DNA of 64,000 bases, from contig CAXBBL010000001.1 in assembly GCA_963974215.1 (NCBI GenBank), forward strand, positions 538,250 to 602,249. The letters run 5' to 3'. The notes beneath the pieces are model-generated. The model had not been told where the DNA came from. It made no database searches and worked only from the letters and a program-made list of their open reading frames with translations. This stretch comes from Croceimicrobium sp963974215 (GTDB taxonomy: Bacteria; Bacteroidota; Bacteroidia; Flavobacteriales; Schleiferiaceae). Below, in pieces: positions 10,033-18,621 of the stretch; position 1 is the first letter of the stretch, and every line of letters starts with the position of its first letter. A program made the position numbers and the translations under genes.

Positions 10033-10473
10033 ATGATAGAGCCATTCGACGATACCTATTTTATGCGCCAAGCCTTGGTGGAAGCACAATTAGCTATGAA
10101 GGAAGATGAAGTTCCGGTGGGGGCGGTAGTGGTTAGCAAGGGTAAAATTATTGGCCGCGGCCGTAATCAAACCGAGCGTTTGTTGGATGTTACCGCACAT
10201 GCCGAAATTTTGGCCATCTCGGCGGCAGCCAATTACTTAGGCGCTAAGTACTTAAGAGACTGCACCCTTTATGTTACCTTAGAGCCCTGTAATATGTGTG
10301 CAGGCGCTTTGTTTTGGTCGCAAATTGGTAAAGTCGTTTTTGGAGCGGAGGATGAAAAAAGAGGCTTTTTAAAGGAAGGCGGAAAATTACACCCTAAGAC
10401 CCAACTGATTGGCCCCATTTTGCGTGAAGAAAGTAGTGAACTATTGAGACAATTTTTTAGGGGGAAAAGATGA
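10033..10473 (+). CDS. tadA: tRNA-specific adenosine deaminase (A34 to inosine)
   Basis: TadA deaminates A34 of tRNA-Arg(ACG) to inosine. The 146-residue protein carries the cytidine deaminase-like zinc site: H56 and catalytic E58 in HAEILA, and C86/C89 in PCNMCAGAL. VPVGAVVV and RNQTERLLDVTAHAE are also TadA-like, which favours TadA over guanine or cytosine deaminases. It is divergent from aspS; the 88-bp gap between them must hold both promoters. Confidence 0.92.
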   Translation: MIEPFDDTYFMRQALVEAQLAMKEDEVPVGAVVVSKGKIIGRGRNQTERLLDVTAHAEILAISAAANYLGAKYLRDCTLYVTLEPCNMCAGALFWSQIGKVVFGAEDEKRGFLKEGGKLHPKTQLIGPILREESSELLRQFFRGKR

Positions 10474-10525
10474 ATTTTAATAAGTGTCACTTAAATTTTG
10501 TACCTTATAGCTCAATTTATTAGAA

Positions 10526-11008
10526 ATGTTTGTCACTAACCTCCAAATTCGAAAAACTCTCCAGCTGGCGCCTATCGCCTTGCTTACCCTAATTATCGCC
10601 GATTTAGTATTGCTTTTTGTCCCTGACTTTTTAGGGGGATTGGCATTGAATGGTTATCTCACGACCATTATTACTTTATCCATTATTTTATTTTACGCCT
10701 ATTTTGGCTTTCCCATGTTCAGCTTTAACGCTGAGAGCGATCGCATTAAAATCAAATCGCATCTTGCTTTAAGCACAATTTTTGGAAAAACCTTATCGGT
10801 GCCTAAAATGAATATTACCGACCTTAAAATTGACTTAAACGGTTTCCGTAAAAAGTTGGTAATAACCTATATAAATGGGGAAGGGAAAGAGGTTTCTGAT
10901 AAGTTCTCCATTACCATTTTAAGCAATCGTAAATTAGCGATGCTTGAAAAAGCAGTAGAGAGCTTTGCACAAGAAAAGTCTCCCGCAAACTTGCATTTCT
11001 TTATTTAA
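10526..11008 (+). CDS. Small membrane protein of unknown function
   Basis: This 160-residue protein is not recognised as a named family. Two hydrophobic segments (about residues 14-34 and 40-65) precede a cytosolic domain of about 90 residues rich in beta-strand patterns (RIKIKSHL, LVITYINGEGKEV). The layout of two membrane helices plus a small beta domain resembles bacterial PH-like (YdbT/DUF-type) membrane proteins, but this is only a resemblance. It starts 52 bp after tadA on the same strand and could be read from the same transcript. Confidence 0.6.
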   Translation: MFVTNLQIRKTLQLAPIALLTLIIADLVLLFVPDFLGGLALNGYLTTIITLSIILFYAYFGFPMFSFNAESDRIKIKSHLALSTIFGKTLSVPKMNITDLKIDLNGFRKKLVITYINGEGKEVSDKFSITILSNRKLAMLEKAVESFAQEKSPANLHFFI

Positions 11009-11031
11009 GGTAAATCTGTATACTTCCGAGA

Positions 11032-11070
11032 GTTCTGAGACTCAATTTCAGGTCAAACCCAGGTTATTAA
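11032..11070 (-). repeat. Degenerate end of the MITE-like repeat
   Basis: TTCTGAGACTCAATTTCAGG followed by TCAAACCCAGGTTAT aligns with the terminal block of the 41960-42113 copy (TCTGAGGCCTAATTTCACAT...CTCAGGTTTA). It is short and diverged. Confidence 0.35.
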
Positions 11071-11130
11071 TTCATAGCCCAAAGCTATCGTTTCATAATT
11101 CTATCATTTAGGGACGAGTCTTAATAATTG

Positions 11131-11138
11131 TACCTTTG
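11131..11138 (+). promoter_or_regulatory. Bacilliredoxin promoter -7 box
   Basis: TACCTTTG matches TAnnTTTG and ends 19 bp before the ATG at 11158. Confidence 0.5.
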
Positions 11139-11157
11139 TGGTCCAAAATTAAACAAT

Positions 11158-11568
11158 ATGTACCCAGAAGATATCATTGCTCCCATGCGAGCCGACTTAA
11201 GTCAAGTTGGTGTAATTGAAACTCGCACCAAAGAAGAAGTAGAAAATAATATTAAAGCGGATGGAACCACTTTAGTGGTGATCAATTCTGTTTGTGGATG
11301 CGCCGCAGCAAATGCTCGTCCCGCCATTAAAATGGCGTCCCAGCACAGTAAATTGCCTAATCGTATGATTACGGCTTTCGCAGGAAACGATGTAGAAGCG
11401 GTTAATACCGCTCGCGCCCTGATGGCTCCTTTTCCTCCATCTTCGCCGAGTATTGCCTTGTTTAAAGATGGTAATTTAGTGCACATGATCGAGCGTCATC
11501 ACATCGAAGGTCGCGCGGCAGAAGCTATTGCCGACAATATTAAAATGGCTTTCGACGAGTACTGCTAG
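11158..11568 (+). CDS. Bacilliredoxin (BrxA/BrxB, YphP family)
   Basis: Bacilliredoxins remove low-molecular-weight thiols such as bacillithiol from S-thiolated proteins. The 136-residue protein has the family's CGC active site at C46-G-C48 (INSVCGCAAANARPA). The N-terminus MYPEDIIAPMRADL and the C-terminal block SPSIALFKDGNLVHMIERH are also typical. The start at 11158 gives the canonical N-terminus; a TTG ten codons upstream (11128) is not needed and overlaps the putative -7 box. No bacillithiol synthesis gene is in the window. A strong terminator follows. Confidence 0.92.
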   Translation: MYPEDIIAPMRADLSQVGVIETRTKEEVENNIKADGTTLVVINSVCGCAAANARPAIKMASQHSKLPNRMITAFAGNDVEAVNTARALMAPFPPSSPSIALFKDGNLVHMIERHHIEGRAAEAIADNIKMAFDEYC

Positions 11569-11590
11569 ACTCTAAGGAGAATAAATATAC

Positions 11591-11625
11591 AAGCCGCTTA
11601 TCTTAAAGATTAGCGGCTTTTTTTA
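11591..11625 (+). terminator. Rho-independent terminator after the bacilliredoxin gene
   Basis: AAGCCGCTTATCTT pairs with AAGATTAGCGGCTT (one mismatch) and is followed by a T tract. It lies about 20 bp after the stop. Confidence 0.9.
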
Positions 11626-11735
11626 TGCCTAATCGGCGCTAATCTGGGTCAAGCCAAGATGGGTAGGAAATAGAATGATTAGATTAATCGGTAACAGCTC
11701 TTTAAATGCGCGTTGATTTGTTTACTAATCAACAT

Positions 11736-11766
11736 AAAAAAGCCCGACCATAAATGGCCGGGCTTT
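11736..11766 (-). terminator. Terminator of the T9SS carbohydrate-binding gene
   Basis: On the minus strand, AAAGCCCGGCC and GGTCGGGCTTTTTT form a GC-rich stem around the loop ATTTAT and end in T. It lies about 20 bp past the stop at 11788. Confidence 0.9.
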
Positions 11767-11787
11767 AACAATTAGACTAAAACAAAT

Positions 11788-13458
11788 CTATTTCAATACT
11801 ACTTTTTGAGTAGCAGTTAATCCTGATTCGTTAGAAACATTTACTACGTAAATACCAGCAGTAAGATCGCCAGCATTCCATTGTACGTTGTTTTCAACAT
11901 TGCTGAAAGAAGCTACTACAGAACCAGTAAGGTTGTAGATGCGTACTTCGTGTTTTCCAGCGGGAACTTCAATATTGGTAACCCCATTACTTGGGTTAGG
12001 GAAAATAGTAATAGCAGCATTGAAGTCTTCTGATAATCCGATAGAAGCACAATCTTCCCATGGGGCAGAAATGGTTTTAGGCTGATCATCTGGACGTTGG
12101 TAAAAACGGTTGAAACTACCCGTTCCAGACGGCTCTAAGCAAGTTGTATCAGTAGCATTTAAAAAGCCTTCTTCAACTTGAGTACCAGAACCATCTTCAA
12201 TCATGTATTTGAAAGAGATTTTTCCTGGGCAAATTTGGGTTACGGTAGTTTCAAAAACTCCTGGCTGAGTGGCTGAAGCAGTAAGCTCGATAGCACCACC
12301 TTGCCACTGAGGGTCGGTAAAGTCACCAATTAAAAATACTTTAACGAAACTAGCAGGACCATTACTCATATCTACTTGGAAAGTGATATCAGATGGGTTG
12401 GGCTGTGGAGGACAAGCACCTGGTGTAGCAACACCAAAGCAACGTGGAGAAACAACTGTGTCGCCAGCAAAGCTAACTACATTGTTTCCACCTGGTTCCC
12501 AAGTAGGGTTACCGCCCTTAATGATACGAGCTTTGTAAGTAAATTCTGGAGAAGGAACTCTAACGGTGATATCATAAATCATATCGCCATCAGGGTCAGT
12601 TAAATAGTCACCACCACCCCAGCCGTTGTACGGGCCAGCGAAGTCAACTGAATCAGTTGCAGGATCGAAGTTACAAGTAGCTCCGCTCATATCAACTTGA
12701 ATAGTAACATTAAAGGTGTCTGGAATGAAACATGGACCGCATTGAGCAAAGCAAGTAGGTCCAAATACTGTATCACCGGCAATAATTAACTGACGGTTGT
12801 TGTTCACCGAGCATCCAGAAGGAACTCCTTCGTCGGTACCCCAAGCACCACCATTTAGGTACTTGAAATTCATAGTATCGGTAGTAGGAATATAAGCAAT
12901 ATGACGGTAGATGCTATCACCCAATACATCATATAACTGAGTAGAACCAGGAGACCATCCTTGGAAATCACCCGCTACACTTACAATAGGATCGATAGAA
13001 GCCTCTAAGCCCATGTCTAACACTAAAGAAACGGCAGAATGACCAGCAGGAGCAGCTGCTCCGAATAATACAGCAGCTAAGGTGTCGTTACCATCTAAGC
13101 GAACCCAACGGTTGCTGTTACCATTGTCATAGCCTAAACCAGCACTTACTTGGCTGGCCGTAGGAACACCTTCCTCGTCACCCCAAGCATTACCGTTAAG
13201 GAATTTGAATTGGTAAACTCCGTCAGGAATGTTTACCGTCACAGCGTAGATGGTAGAAGTACCAACCTGTGTTAAAGCGGTAGCGGCGGGATCCCAGTTG
13301 CCTGCAGCACCTGCAGCAGCCTGAAAATCACCCGCAACGTGTACACCATTGGCGCTAACTGTTTGGCCAGCCATATCTACCTGAAAGGTAAGATTACTCT
13401 GAGCCCACGCAGCACCACCGATCAACATTGCCATCGCCAGTGTGTAGATTTTTTTCAT
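11788..13458 (-). CDS. T9SS secreted protein with repeated carbohydrate-binding-like modules
   Basis: A 556-residue protein with a signal peptide cleaved after AWAQ (about residue 20), then four beta-sandwich modules: about residues 22-135, 140-245, 250-350 and 360-470. The first two share the pattern VAGDFQ...W.P ... YQFKFLNGNAWGDEEGVP / MNFKYLNGGAWGTDEGVP. This looks like the starch-binding (CBM20/CBM48-like or SusE/F-like) E-set fold, which is inference. The last ~80 residues are a T9SS type A sorting domain (ITIFPNPSNG ... AGIYVVNVSN). A palindromic operator shared with the sus and GH13 operons lies upstream at 13488-13504. The likely role is a surface starch-binding protein delivered by T9SS instead of as a Sus lipoprotein. 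Confidence 0.8.
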   Translation of the reverse strand: MKKIYTLAMAMLIGGAAWAQSNLTFQVDMAGQTVSANGVHVAGDFQAAAGAAGNWDPAATALTQVGTSTIYAVTVNIPDGVYQFKFLNGNAWGDEEGVPTASQVSAGLGYDNGNSNRWVRLDGNDTLAAVLFGAAAPAGHSAVSLVLDMGLEASIDPIVSVAGDFQGWSPGSTQLYDVLGDSIYRHIAYIPTTDTMNFKYLNGGAWGTDEGVPSGCSVNNNRQLIIAGDTVFGPTCFAQCGPCFIPDTFNVTIQVDMSGATCNFDPATDSVDFAGPYNGWGGGDYLTDPDGDMIYDITVRVPSPEFTYKARIIKGGNPTWEPGGNNVVSFAGDTVVSPRCFGVATPGACPPQPNPSDITFQVDMSNGPASFVKVFLIGDFTDPQWQGGAIELTASATQPGVFETTVTQICPGKISFKYMIEDGSGTQVEEGFLNATDTTCLEPSGTGSFNRFYQRPDDQPKTISAPWEDCASIGLSEDFNAAITIFPNPSNGVTNIEVPAGKHEVRIYNLTGSVVASFSNVENNVQWNAGDLTAGIYVVNVSNESGLTATQKVVLK

Positions 13459-13487
13459 GATAAAAAATTTAGATAATGAATTAAGTA

Positions 13488-13504
13488 AGTGTAAATATTA
13501 CATT
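13488..13504. promoter_or_regulatory. Starch/maltose regulon operator (copy 1)
   Basis: AGTGTAAATATTACATT matches the 17-bp palindrome AGTGTAAA-N-TTTACACT, with two mismatches in the right half. It lies 29 bp before the minus-strand T9SS gene and 68 bp before the plus-strand GH13 gene, so it could serve either or both. A -7-like TAAATTTT lies on the minus strand at 13464-13471, and TAATATTG on the plus strand at 13541-13548. Confidence 0.6.
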
Positions 13505-13572
13505 TATTAGACAAATTAACGAAAAATATTACGGATATAGTAATATTGCCATAAGCTAAAACGCAATTTTTA

Positions 13573-15387
13573 ATGTTTCAAAAGTACAACCTCATTCTAC
13601 TGACCCTTTTGGTCTTAGGCACAACTAGTGGCGCAAGCGCGCAAACCCAAGCTTTTCCGCCACATTGGTTTAAAGGACTTCAAAATCAAGAGCTTGAAAT
13701 CTTGCTCTATTCCCCCGATGGGTTTAAGTCTTTACCTACCTGTAAAGCAGACAATATTAAGGCTGAGGCGAGCTTTGCGGCTAACCGCGATTACGTTTAC
13801 CTCAACCTAAACTTGGAAAATTTTGAAGGGAATAGCTTCAAAATAGATTGTGGTAAAACCAAGATCGAGTACCAACTAAAGGAGCCTAAAACAAAGCCAG
13901 CCGGACTTAACCCCAGCGATGCTATTTACTTAATATCTCCCGATCGCTTCGCAAATGCGGACCCGAAAAATGATGTAGTAAATGGCATGAACGAGAAAAA
14001 ATACGGGCGTGAATACCCCTTTGGTCGTCACGGTGGCGACTTGGCGGGCATTATTTCTAAGCTCGACTATATCCATGATCTGGGTTTCACCGCTACTTGG
14101 TCTTGCCCCTTGTTAACTAATAATGAGTTTAAAGAATCCTACCATGGTTATGCCATTACGGATCATTATAATATCGATCCCCGCTTTGGCTCCAATAAGC
14201 TCTATGCCACTTACGTAGATGAGTCCCATAAAAAGGGCATGAAAGTAATAATGGATGTGGTTTACAATCACTTTGGTTCTCAGCATTTGCTCCATCTTAA
14301 TCCCCCCGATAGTAATTTCTTCCATTTCGATATGAAGAAAATACGCAGCAACTTCCGCGCGGTAAACCTGATGGACCCACATGCTTCTGCTGCTGATAAA
14401 AAGCAATTTAACAATGGTTGGTTTGATGATCATATGCCCGATGTAAATCAACAAGACCCGCATATGGCGGCCTTTTTAATTCAAAATTCACTGTGGTGGA
14501 TATTGGAATATGGCTTGGATGCTTTTCGCATCGATACCTATGCTTATCCCGACCAAAAATTTATGGCCGACCTAGGTGCGCGCATTAAAACTGAAGTGCC
14601 CAACTTTTTCCTATTCGGAGAAATTTGGGTGCACATGCCCGAAATTCAAAGCTATTTCGCAGGCGACAATCGCTACAATCCTAATCACTCGCATCTAGAT
14701 GCGGTAACTGATTTTCAATTTAAGTATGCGGTAAAGGAAAGTGTAGATCAACACCAAGGCTGGACCAGTGGGGTAGCCAAATTATACTACCGCTTGGCAG
14801 CCGATTATTTATACAAAAACCCCGAAAACCTAGTAACCTTTGTCGACAACCACGATGAGGCGCGCATTTTTGGGGAACTGCACGAAGACTTAAGTAAACT
14901 GAAAGTTGCTTTAGGAATTCTTTATACCATGCGGGGTATTCCTTCCACCTATTACGGGACGGAAATTTTAATGAAAGAAACCGAGAATCACGGGGTAATC
15001 CGCGAGGATTTCCCTGGGGGATTTGCGGGTGATACATTGGATAAATTTACCGCCCAAGGCAGAACGGCTAGCGAGAATGAAGCCTTTGATTATATAAAAA
15101 CACTATTAAACTGGCGCAAAAGCTCGGAGGCCATTACCCAGGGTTCATTTACGCACTTTGTGCCGGCAGACGATGTTTATGTGTATGCCCGCATCAGCGC
15201 AAGCGATACCGTTTTGGTTTTGGTAAACACCAACCAAAATGATAGTCGTAAAGTAAACTTGCAACGTTTTGAAGAAGTTTGGTCGCAAGGCACGGAGGCG
15301 GTACATGTGCTTTCGCAAGATGCGTTTAATGGCAATAGTATTGAACTTCCTAAAATGAGCATTAGCATTTTACAAAAGAAGAAATGA
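13573..15387 (+). CDS. Secreted GH13 alpha-amylase / neopullulanase (SusA-like)
   Basis: A 604-residue enzyme with a signal peptide ending at ASAQ (about residue 24), so exported. A cyclomaltodextrinase-type N-terminal domain (PPHWFKGLQNQELEILLYSP) precedes the GH13 barrel. All four conserved regions are visible: DVVYNH starting at D228; DAFRID with nucleophile D321; GEIW with acid/base E350; and FVDNHDEAR with D428. The domain order matches SusA neopullulanase/cyclomaltodextrinase enzymes that cut maltodextrins in the periplasm. Exact product specificity cannot be read from sequence. It is divergent from the T9SS carbohydrate-binding gene across a shared intergenic region with the regulon operator. 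Confidence 0.9.
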   Translation: MFQKYNLILLTLLVLGTTSGASAQTQAFPPHWFKGLQNQELEILLYSPDGFKSLPTCKADNIKAEASFAANRDYVYLNLNLENFEGNSFKIDCGKTKIEYQLKEPKTKPAGLNPSDAIYLISPDRFANADPKNDVVNGMNEKKYGREYPFGRHGGDLAGIISKLDYIHDLGFTATWSCPLLTNNEFKESYHGYAITDHYNIDPRFGSNKLYATYVDESHKKGMKVIMDVVYNHFGSQHLLHLNPPDSNFFHFDMKKIRSNFRAVNLMDPHASAADKKQFNNGWFDDHMPDVNQQDPHMAAFLIQNSLWWILEYGLDAFRIDTYAYPDQKFMADLGARIKTEVPNFFLFGEIWVHMPEIQSYFAGDNRYNPNHSHLDAVTDFQFKYAVKESVDQHQGWTSGVAKLYYRLAADYLYKNPENLVTFVDNHDEARIFGELHEDLSKLKVALGILYTMRGIPSTYYGTEILMKETENHGVIREDFPGGFAGDTLDKFTAQGRTASENEAFDYIKTLLNWRKSSEAITQGSFTHFVPADDVYVYARISASDTVLVLVNTNQNDSRKVNLQRFEEVWSQGTEAVHVLSQDAFNGNSIELPKMSISILQKKK

Positions 15388-15427
15388 AATTGGTAACTTG
15401 AAGCCCCAAACTTTTTGACCAATTTTC

Positions 15428-16390
15428 ATGAGACTTCTTACCCTTTCTTTTGTACTTCTTTTTTCGGCTACATGCTTTAGTCAAGGTGAAAACTTGCTGT
15501 TGGAAAAAAAGCTGATTAGCGATTACAGTAAATTCCCAGTTTACAAGCATTTAGTTAAAGAGGGGCAGTGGAAAGATGCCTACCGTTATATTGATAATAT
15601 TGAGCTTTATAGCATTACTTATCTGAGTGAAGGCCTAAAAGTAAAGGGTTTGCTGGTTAAGCCAAAAGGTAAAGAAAAGCTTCCCGCTATAATATACAAC
15701 CGCGGTGGTAATCGGGAGTTTGGTCAATTACTGATATCTACAGGACTGCTAACTTTAGGAGAAATCGCCAAAGAAGGCTATGTGGTTATTGCCAGTCAAT
15801 ACCGCGGAGTAGTAGGCGGTGAAGGCCAAGAGCAATTTGGTGGCGATGATATAAATGATGTTCTGGCCCTTATTGATGTTTTGGCGGAAGTTGAAGAAGC
15901 GGATACCCAACGAATAGGAATGCTCGGTTGGAGTAGAGGTGGTATGATGACTTATCTAGCTTTAGCAAAAAGCGATAGAATAAAAGCGGCCGCCGTAGGT
16001 GGAGCCGTTTCCGATTTGGAAGCGATGGTGCAAGATCGCCCCGACTTCGAAGAGCATGTTTTAGGCGAATTGATTCCCAATTATAAAGAGAATCGGGACC
16101 TGGAATTAGGCAAGCGTTCGGCTATACAATGGGCAGATCAGTTAAATGCGAAAACCCCTCTTTTAATTTTACACGGCACGAGCGATTGGCGCGTAAAACC
16201 CGAGCAAAGTTTAAAAATGGCCATGGAGCTAGATCGTTTGCGTCGGCCTTATCGCCTTATTATGTTTGAAGGGGGCGACCATGGTATTTCTGAACATAGA
16301 GATGAGCGCACCGCTCAGGTTTTGAGCTGGTTTAATCGATACTTGAAGAATGATGAAAAACTTCCCGACACTGAGTTTCATGGTAAGTAG
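15428..16390 (+). CDS. Secreted alpha/beta hydrolase, prolyl oligopeptidase-like (S9) family
   Basis: A 320-residue protein with a signal peptide (CFSQ near residue 19). The serine hydrolase triad is visible: nucleophile S169 in GWSRGG, D253 in GTSDWRV and H285 in GGDHGIS. The N-terminal part (LKVKGLLVKPKGKEKLPAI) matches acyl-peptidase/S9 hydrolases that lack a full propeller. The substrate may be a peptide or an ester; no evidence decides. It lies 40 bp after the GH13 gene on the same strand and could be co-transcribed with it. Confidence 0.85.
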   Translation: MRLLTLSFVLLFSATCFSQGENLLLEKKLISDYSKFPVYKHLVKEGQWKDAYRYIDNIELYSITYLSEGLKVKGLLVKPKGKEKLPAIIYNRGGNREFGQLLISTGLLTLGEIAKEGYVVIASQYRGVVGGEGQEQFGGDDINDVLALIDVLAEVEEADTQRIGMLGWSRGGMMTYLALAKSDRIKAAAVGGAVSDLEAMVQDRPDFEEHVLGELIPNYKENRDLELGKRSAIQWADQLNAKTPLLILHGTSDWRVKPEQSLKMAMELDRLRRPYRLIMFEGGDHGISEHRDERTAQVLSWFNRYLKNDEKLPDTEFHGK

Positions 16391-16604
16391 GATTGTTACC
16401 TTTTATTGCAGACTGCTCATGAAACAATTCGTAGACCCTATTTTTCCTCCAAAGAGTAAAGTCGAAATCGCCCTACAAAGCAGTAAACGCGGGCTAAGGA
16501 GTGAGGTGCTAAAGTCTCAATTAATCAACATTACTTTCACTTCTTGTTAAAAAATAGTATCTTTAGGTTGTATTGGTGGTCGTAGCTTCGCGGCATCCAT
16601 TTTT

Positions 16605-18113
16605 ATGAAAAAGACAAAGCTCAGTAGCCTAATTGGGAAGCTAACCCGGACAGGTGTTTGGGAACATAACTATGATCGCAATCTATTAGAATGGGACAAA
16701 GAAATGTTCAATATCTATGAATTGGATCATGAAGGTTCATTTTTAGATTTTAGTACTTGGGCCGATATGCTGCATCCCGAAGATGCGGAAATGGTCAAAT
16801 TGCTTTACGCAGAAGCAGTAGAAAGTGAAGGGGAATATCAAATTACCTTTCGCATACGAACTGCGAAACAAAACATTAAGTATATCAAGGCCTCGGCTAT
16901 TGAAATTGAAAAAAATTCTCAAGGGGAAAGAATTATTGTGGGCGCCAATCAGGATATAACAGAACTAATGTTGGCCAAGGCGGAGCGAGAGGAGTTAATC
17001 AGTATCCTTAACGAATCCCAAGAAATCGCAAAAATTGGTAGTTGGCAACACGACCTAGTGACTGGGAAAACCTTTAACGATATCGCGACCAAGAGAATCA
17101 TCGGTTTGGATTTAGATTATGATCTCCAAGCTGAAGAGGGGATTTCCTTTTACAAGGAAGGCTATTCACGTGATAAAATTATGGAAGCCTTTGGCGAATT
17201 AATAGAAAAAGGCGTGCCTTATGATCTCGAATTGGAAATGATTACCAAACAGGGAGAAGAAGTTTGGGTACGTGCCAATGGTAAGCCAGTTTATGATGAG
17301 CAAGGCACCATAGTTAAGGTGCATGGGGTTTTTCAGGATATCACCAAACAAAAAGAAAAGGAATTCGAATTAATAAAGCGAAATCTGGACTTACAAACGC
17401 TAACAGAGCGCTTGAGTTTGCAAAATGAGAAGCTCAATGATTTTGCCTACATCACTTCTCATAATCTTCGTGCTCCGGTGGCCAATTTAATAATGCTGAA
17501 AGACCTCTATTTAGAAGAGAACGACCCTAAGGAACTACGAGCATTATTGGAGTTGACCGGACAATCTACCGAGCGCTTGGAAGAAACCTTAGATCACCTT
17601 ATCGAAGCTTTAGTTGTGCAAACCCAAGGTCTATCATCTCAAGAATGGATTTCTTTGAGGGAGCTTTTAGCTAATTTGGTAAAAAGATTGGGTCACCTGA
17701 TAAAAGCGGCTGATGCAGAAATAGTACTCGATTTAGAAGTAGAGGTACTAAAAGCGCAAGCTTTGTACTTGGATAGTATCTTCCTTAATCTGCTGACAAA
17801 TGCCCTCAAATATCGCCAAGAAGCGCGTAAATTAAGAATTTCAGTACGTAGCTTTTTGCAAGATCAAGAGTTGATTCTTGAGGTTGCAGACAATGGTTTA
17901 GGCATCGATTTAGAACGTCATGCTGCCAATATTTTTGGATTGCATAGGACTTTTCATAAAAACCCCAAAGCCCGCGGAGTAGGCCTATTTATGGTTAAGA
18001 CGCATGTGGAAGCCCTAGGTGGAAATATAAAAGTGAATAGTAAGGTAAATGAAGGCACAACCTTCGTGCTTAGTTTTAATCGTGAAATAGCGCAAAACGA
18101 TTCAAAAGAATGA
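16605..18113 (+). CDS. Soluble PAS-domain sensor histidine kinase
   Basis: A 502-residue kinase with no membrane segment, hence cytoplasmic. It has two PAS/PAC modules: residues ~10-120 (WEHNYDRNLLEWDKEMFNIY ... VGANQDITE) and ~130-255 (IGSWQHDLVTGKTF ... VHGVFQDITKQ). A short coiled coil (NLDLQTLTERLSLQNEKL) leads to the HisKA dimerisation helix with phospho-acceptor H286 in FAYITSHNLRAP. The HATPase domain shows the N box (LLTNALKYR), G1 (DNGLGIDL) and G2 (ARGVGLFMVK). Its stop overlaps the next gene's start (ATGA), so the response regulator is its cognate partner. The signal is unknown. Confidence 0.93.
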   Translation: MKKTKLSSLIGKLTRTGVWEHNYDRNLLEWDKEMFNIYELDHEGSFLDFSTWADMLHPEDAEMVKLLYAEAVESEGEYQITFRIRTAKQNIKYIKASAIEIEKNSQGERIIVGANQDITELMLAKAEREELISILNESQEIAKIGSWQHDLVTGKTFNDIATKRIIGLDLDYDLQAEEGISFYKEGYSRDKIMEAFGELIEKGVPYDLELEMITKQGEEVWVRANGKPVYDEQGTIVKVHGVFQDITKQKEKEFELIKRNLDLQTLTERLSLQNEKLNDFAYITSHNLRAPVANLIMLKDLYLEENDPKELRALLELTGQSTERLEETLDHLIEALVVQTQGLSSQEWISLRELLANLVKRLGHLIKAADAEIVLDLEVEVLKAQALYLDSIFLNLLTNALKYRQEARKLRISVRSFLQDQELILEVADNGLGIDLERHAANIFGLHRTFHKNPKARGVGLFMVKTHVEALGGNIKVNSKVNEGTTFVLSFNREIAQNDSKE

Positions 18114-18496
18114 AAATTATTATCGTAGACGATGACCCAATTTATCGTTTCACCTTTGAAAGGGTCCTAAAAAAAATTAATGCCGATTTCGAGGTGCGGA
18201 GTTTTGAAAATGGAGAAGATCTTTTAAATCATTGCCATGCGGAAGAGATGGATTGTACTTCGGTAGACCTTATTCTGCTCGATATTAATATGCCGGTAAT
18301 GGATGGTTGGCAGTTCTTGGAGAAATTTGAACCCATGTATCTTGCTAATGCTTCCCTCGCCGCAAAATTATATATTGTTTCTAGCTCTACTAATCCTGTT
18401 GATGTGGAACACAGCAAAAGCTTTAGCTCCGTTGCTGGCTACATGGTAAAGCCCATCGCGCGGGAGAAATTGAAAGCTCTTGTGGATTCGCTTTAA
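18110..18496 (+). CDS. Single-domain response regulator
   Basis: A 128-residue receiver domain with no output domain. The acidic pocket is in VDDDP (residues 6-10) and the phosphorylated aspartate is D58 in LLDINMPVMDG. The switch serines lie in YIVSSSTNP and the conserved lysine in VKPI. It overlaps the kinase gene by four bases, so the two are translationally coupled. With no DNA-binding domain it must act by protein contact or as a phosphorelay intermediate. Such short PAS-kinase/receiver pairs are common in Bacteroidota. A bidirectional terminator follows. Confidence 0.93.
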   Translation: MKIIIVDDDPIYRFTFERVLKKINADFEVRSFENGEDLLNHCHAEEMDCTSVDLILLDINMPVMDGWQFLEKFEPMYLANASLAAKLYIVSSSTNPVDVEHSKSFSSVAGYMVKPIAREKLKALVDSL

Positions 18497-18567
18497 TAAC
18501 TACAGAAATCCTTCTCCACAACAGGTTTTCCTTCCCACTGAATTACAACTGAATTCTTACGAAATAG

Positions 18568-18606
18568 AAAAGCGACTGCAAGAATATTCTCGCAGTCGCT
18601 TTTTTG
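18568..18606. terminator. Strong terminator between the two-component genes and the MFS gene
   Basis: AAAAGCGACTGC pairs perfectly with GCAGTCGCTTTT around an A/T-rich loop, with a T run on the plus side and A's on the other. It can end both convergent transcripts. Confidence 0.92.
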
Positions 18607-18621
18607 GATAATCAAATAAAA

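Noticed and set aside
16350..16550. Small plus-strand frame after the alpha/beta hydrolase
   Set aside because: Begins inside the hydrolase gene in another frame and has no recognisable domain or ribosome binding site.
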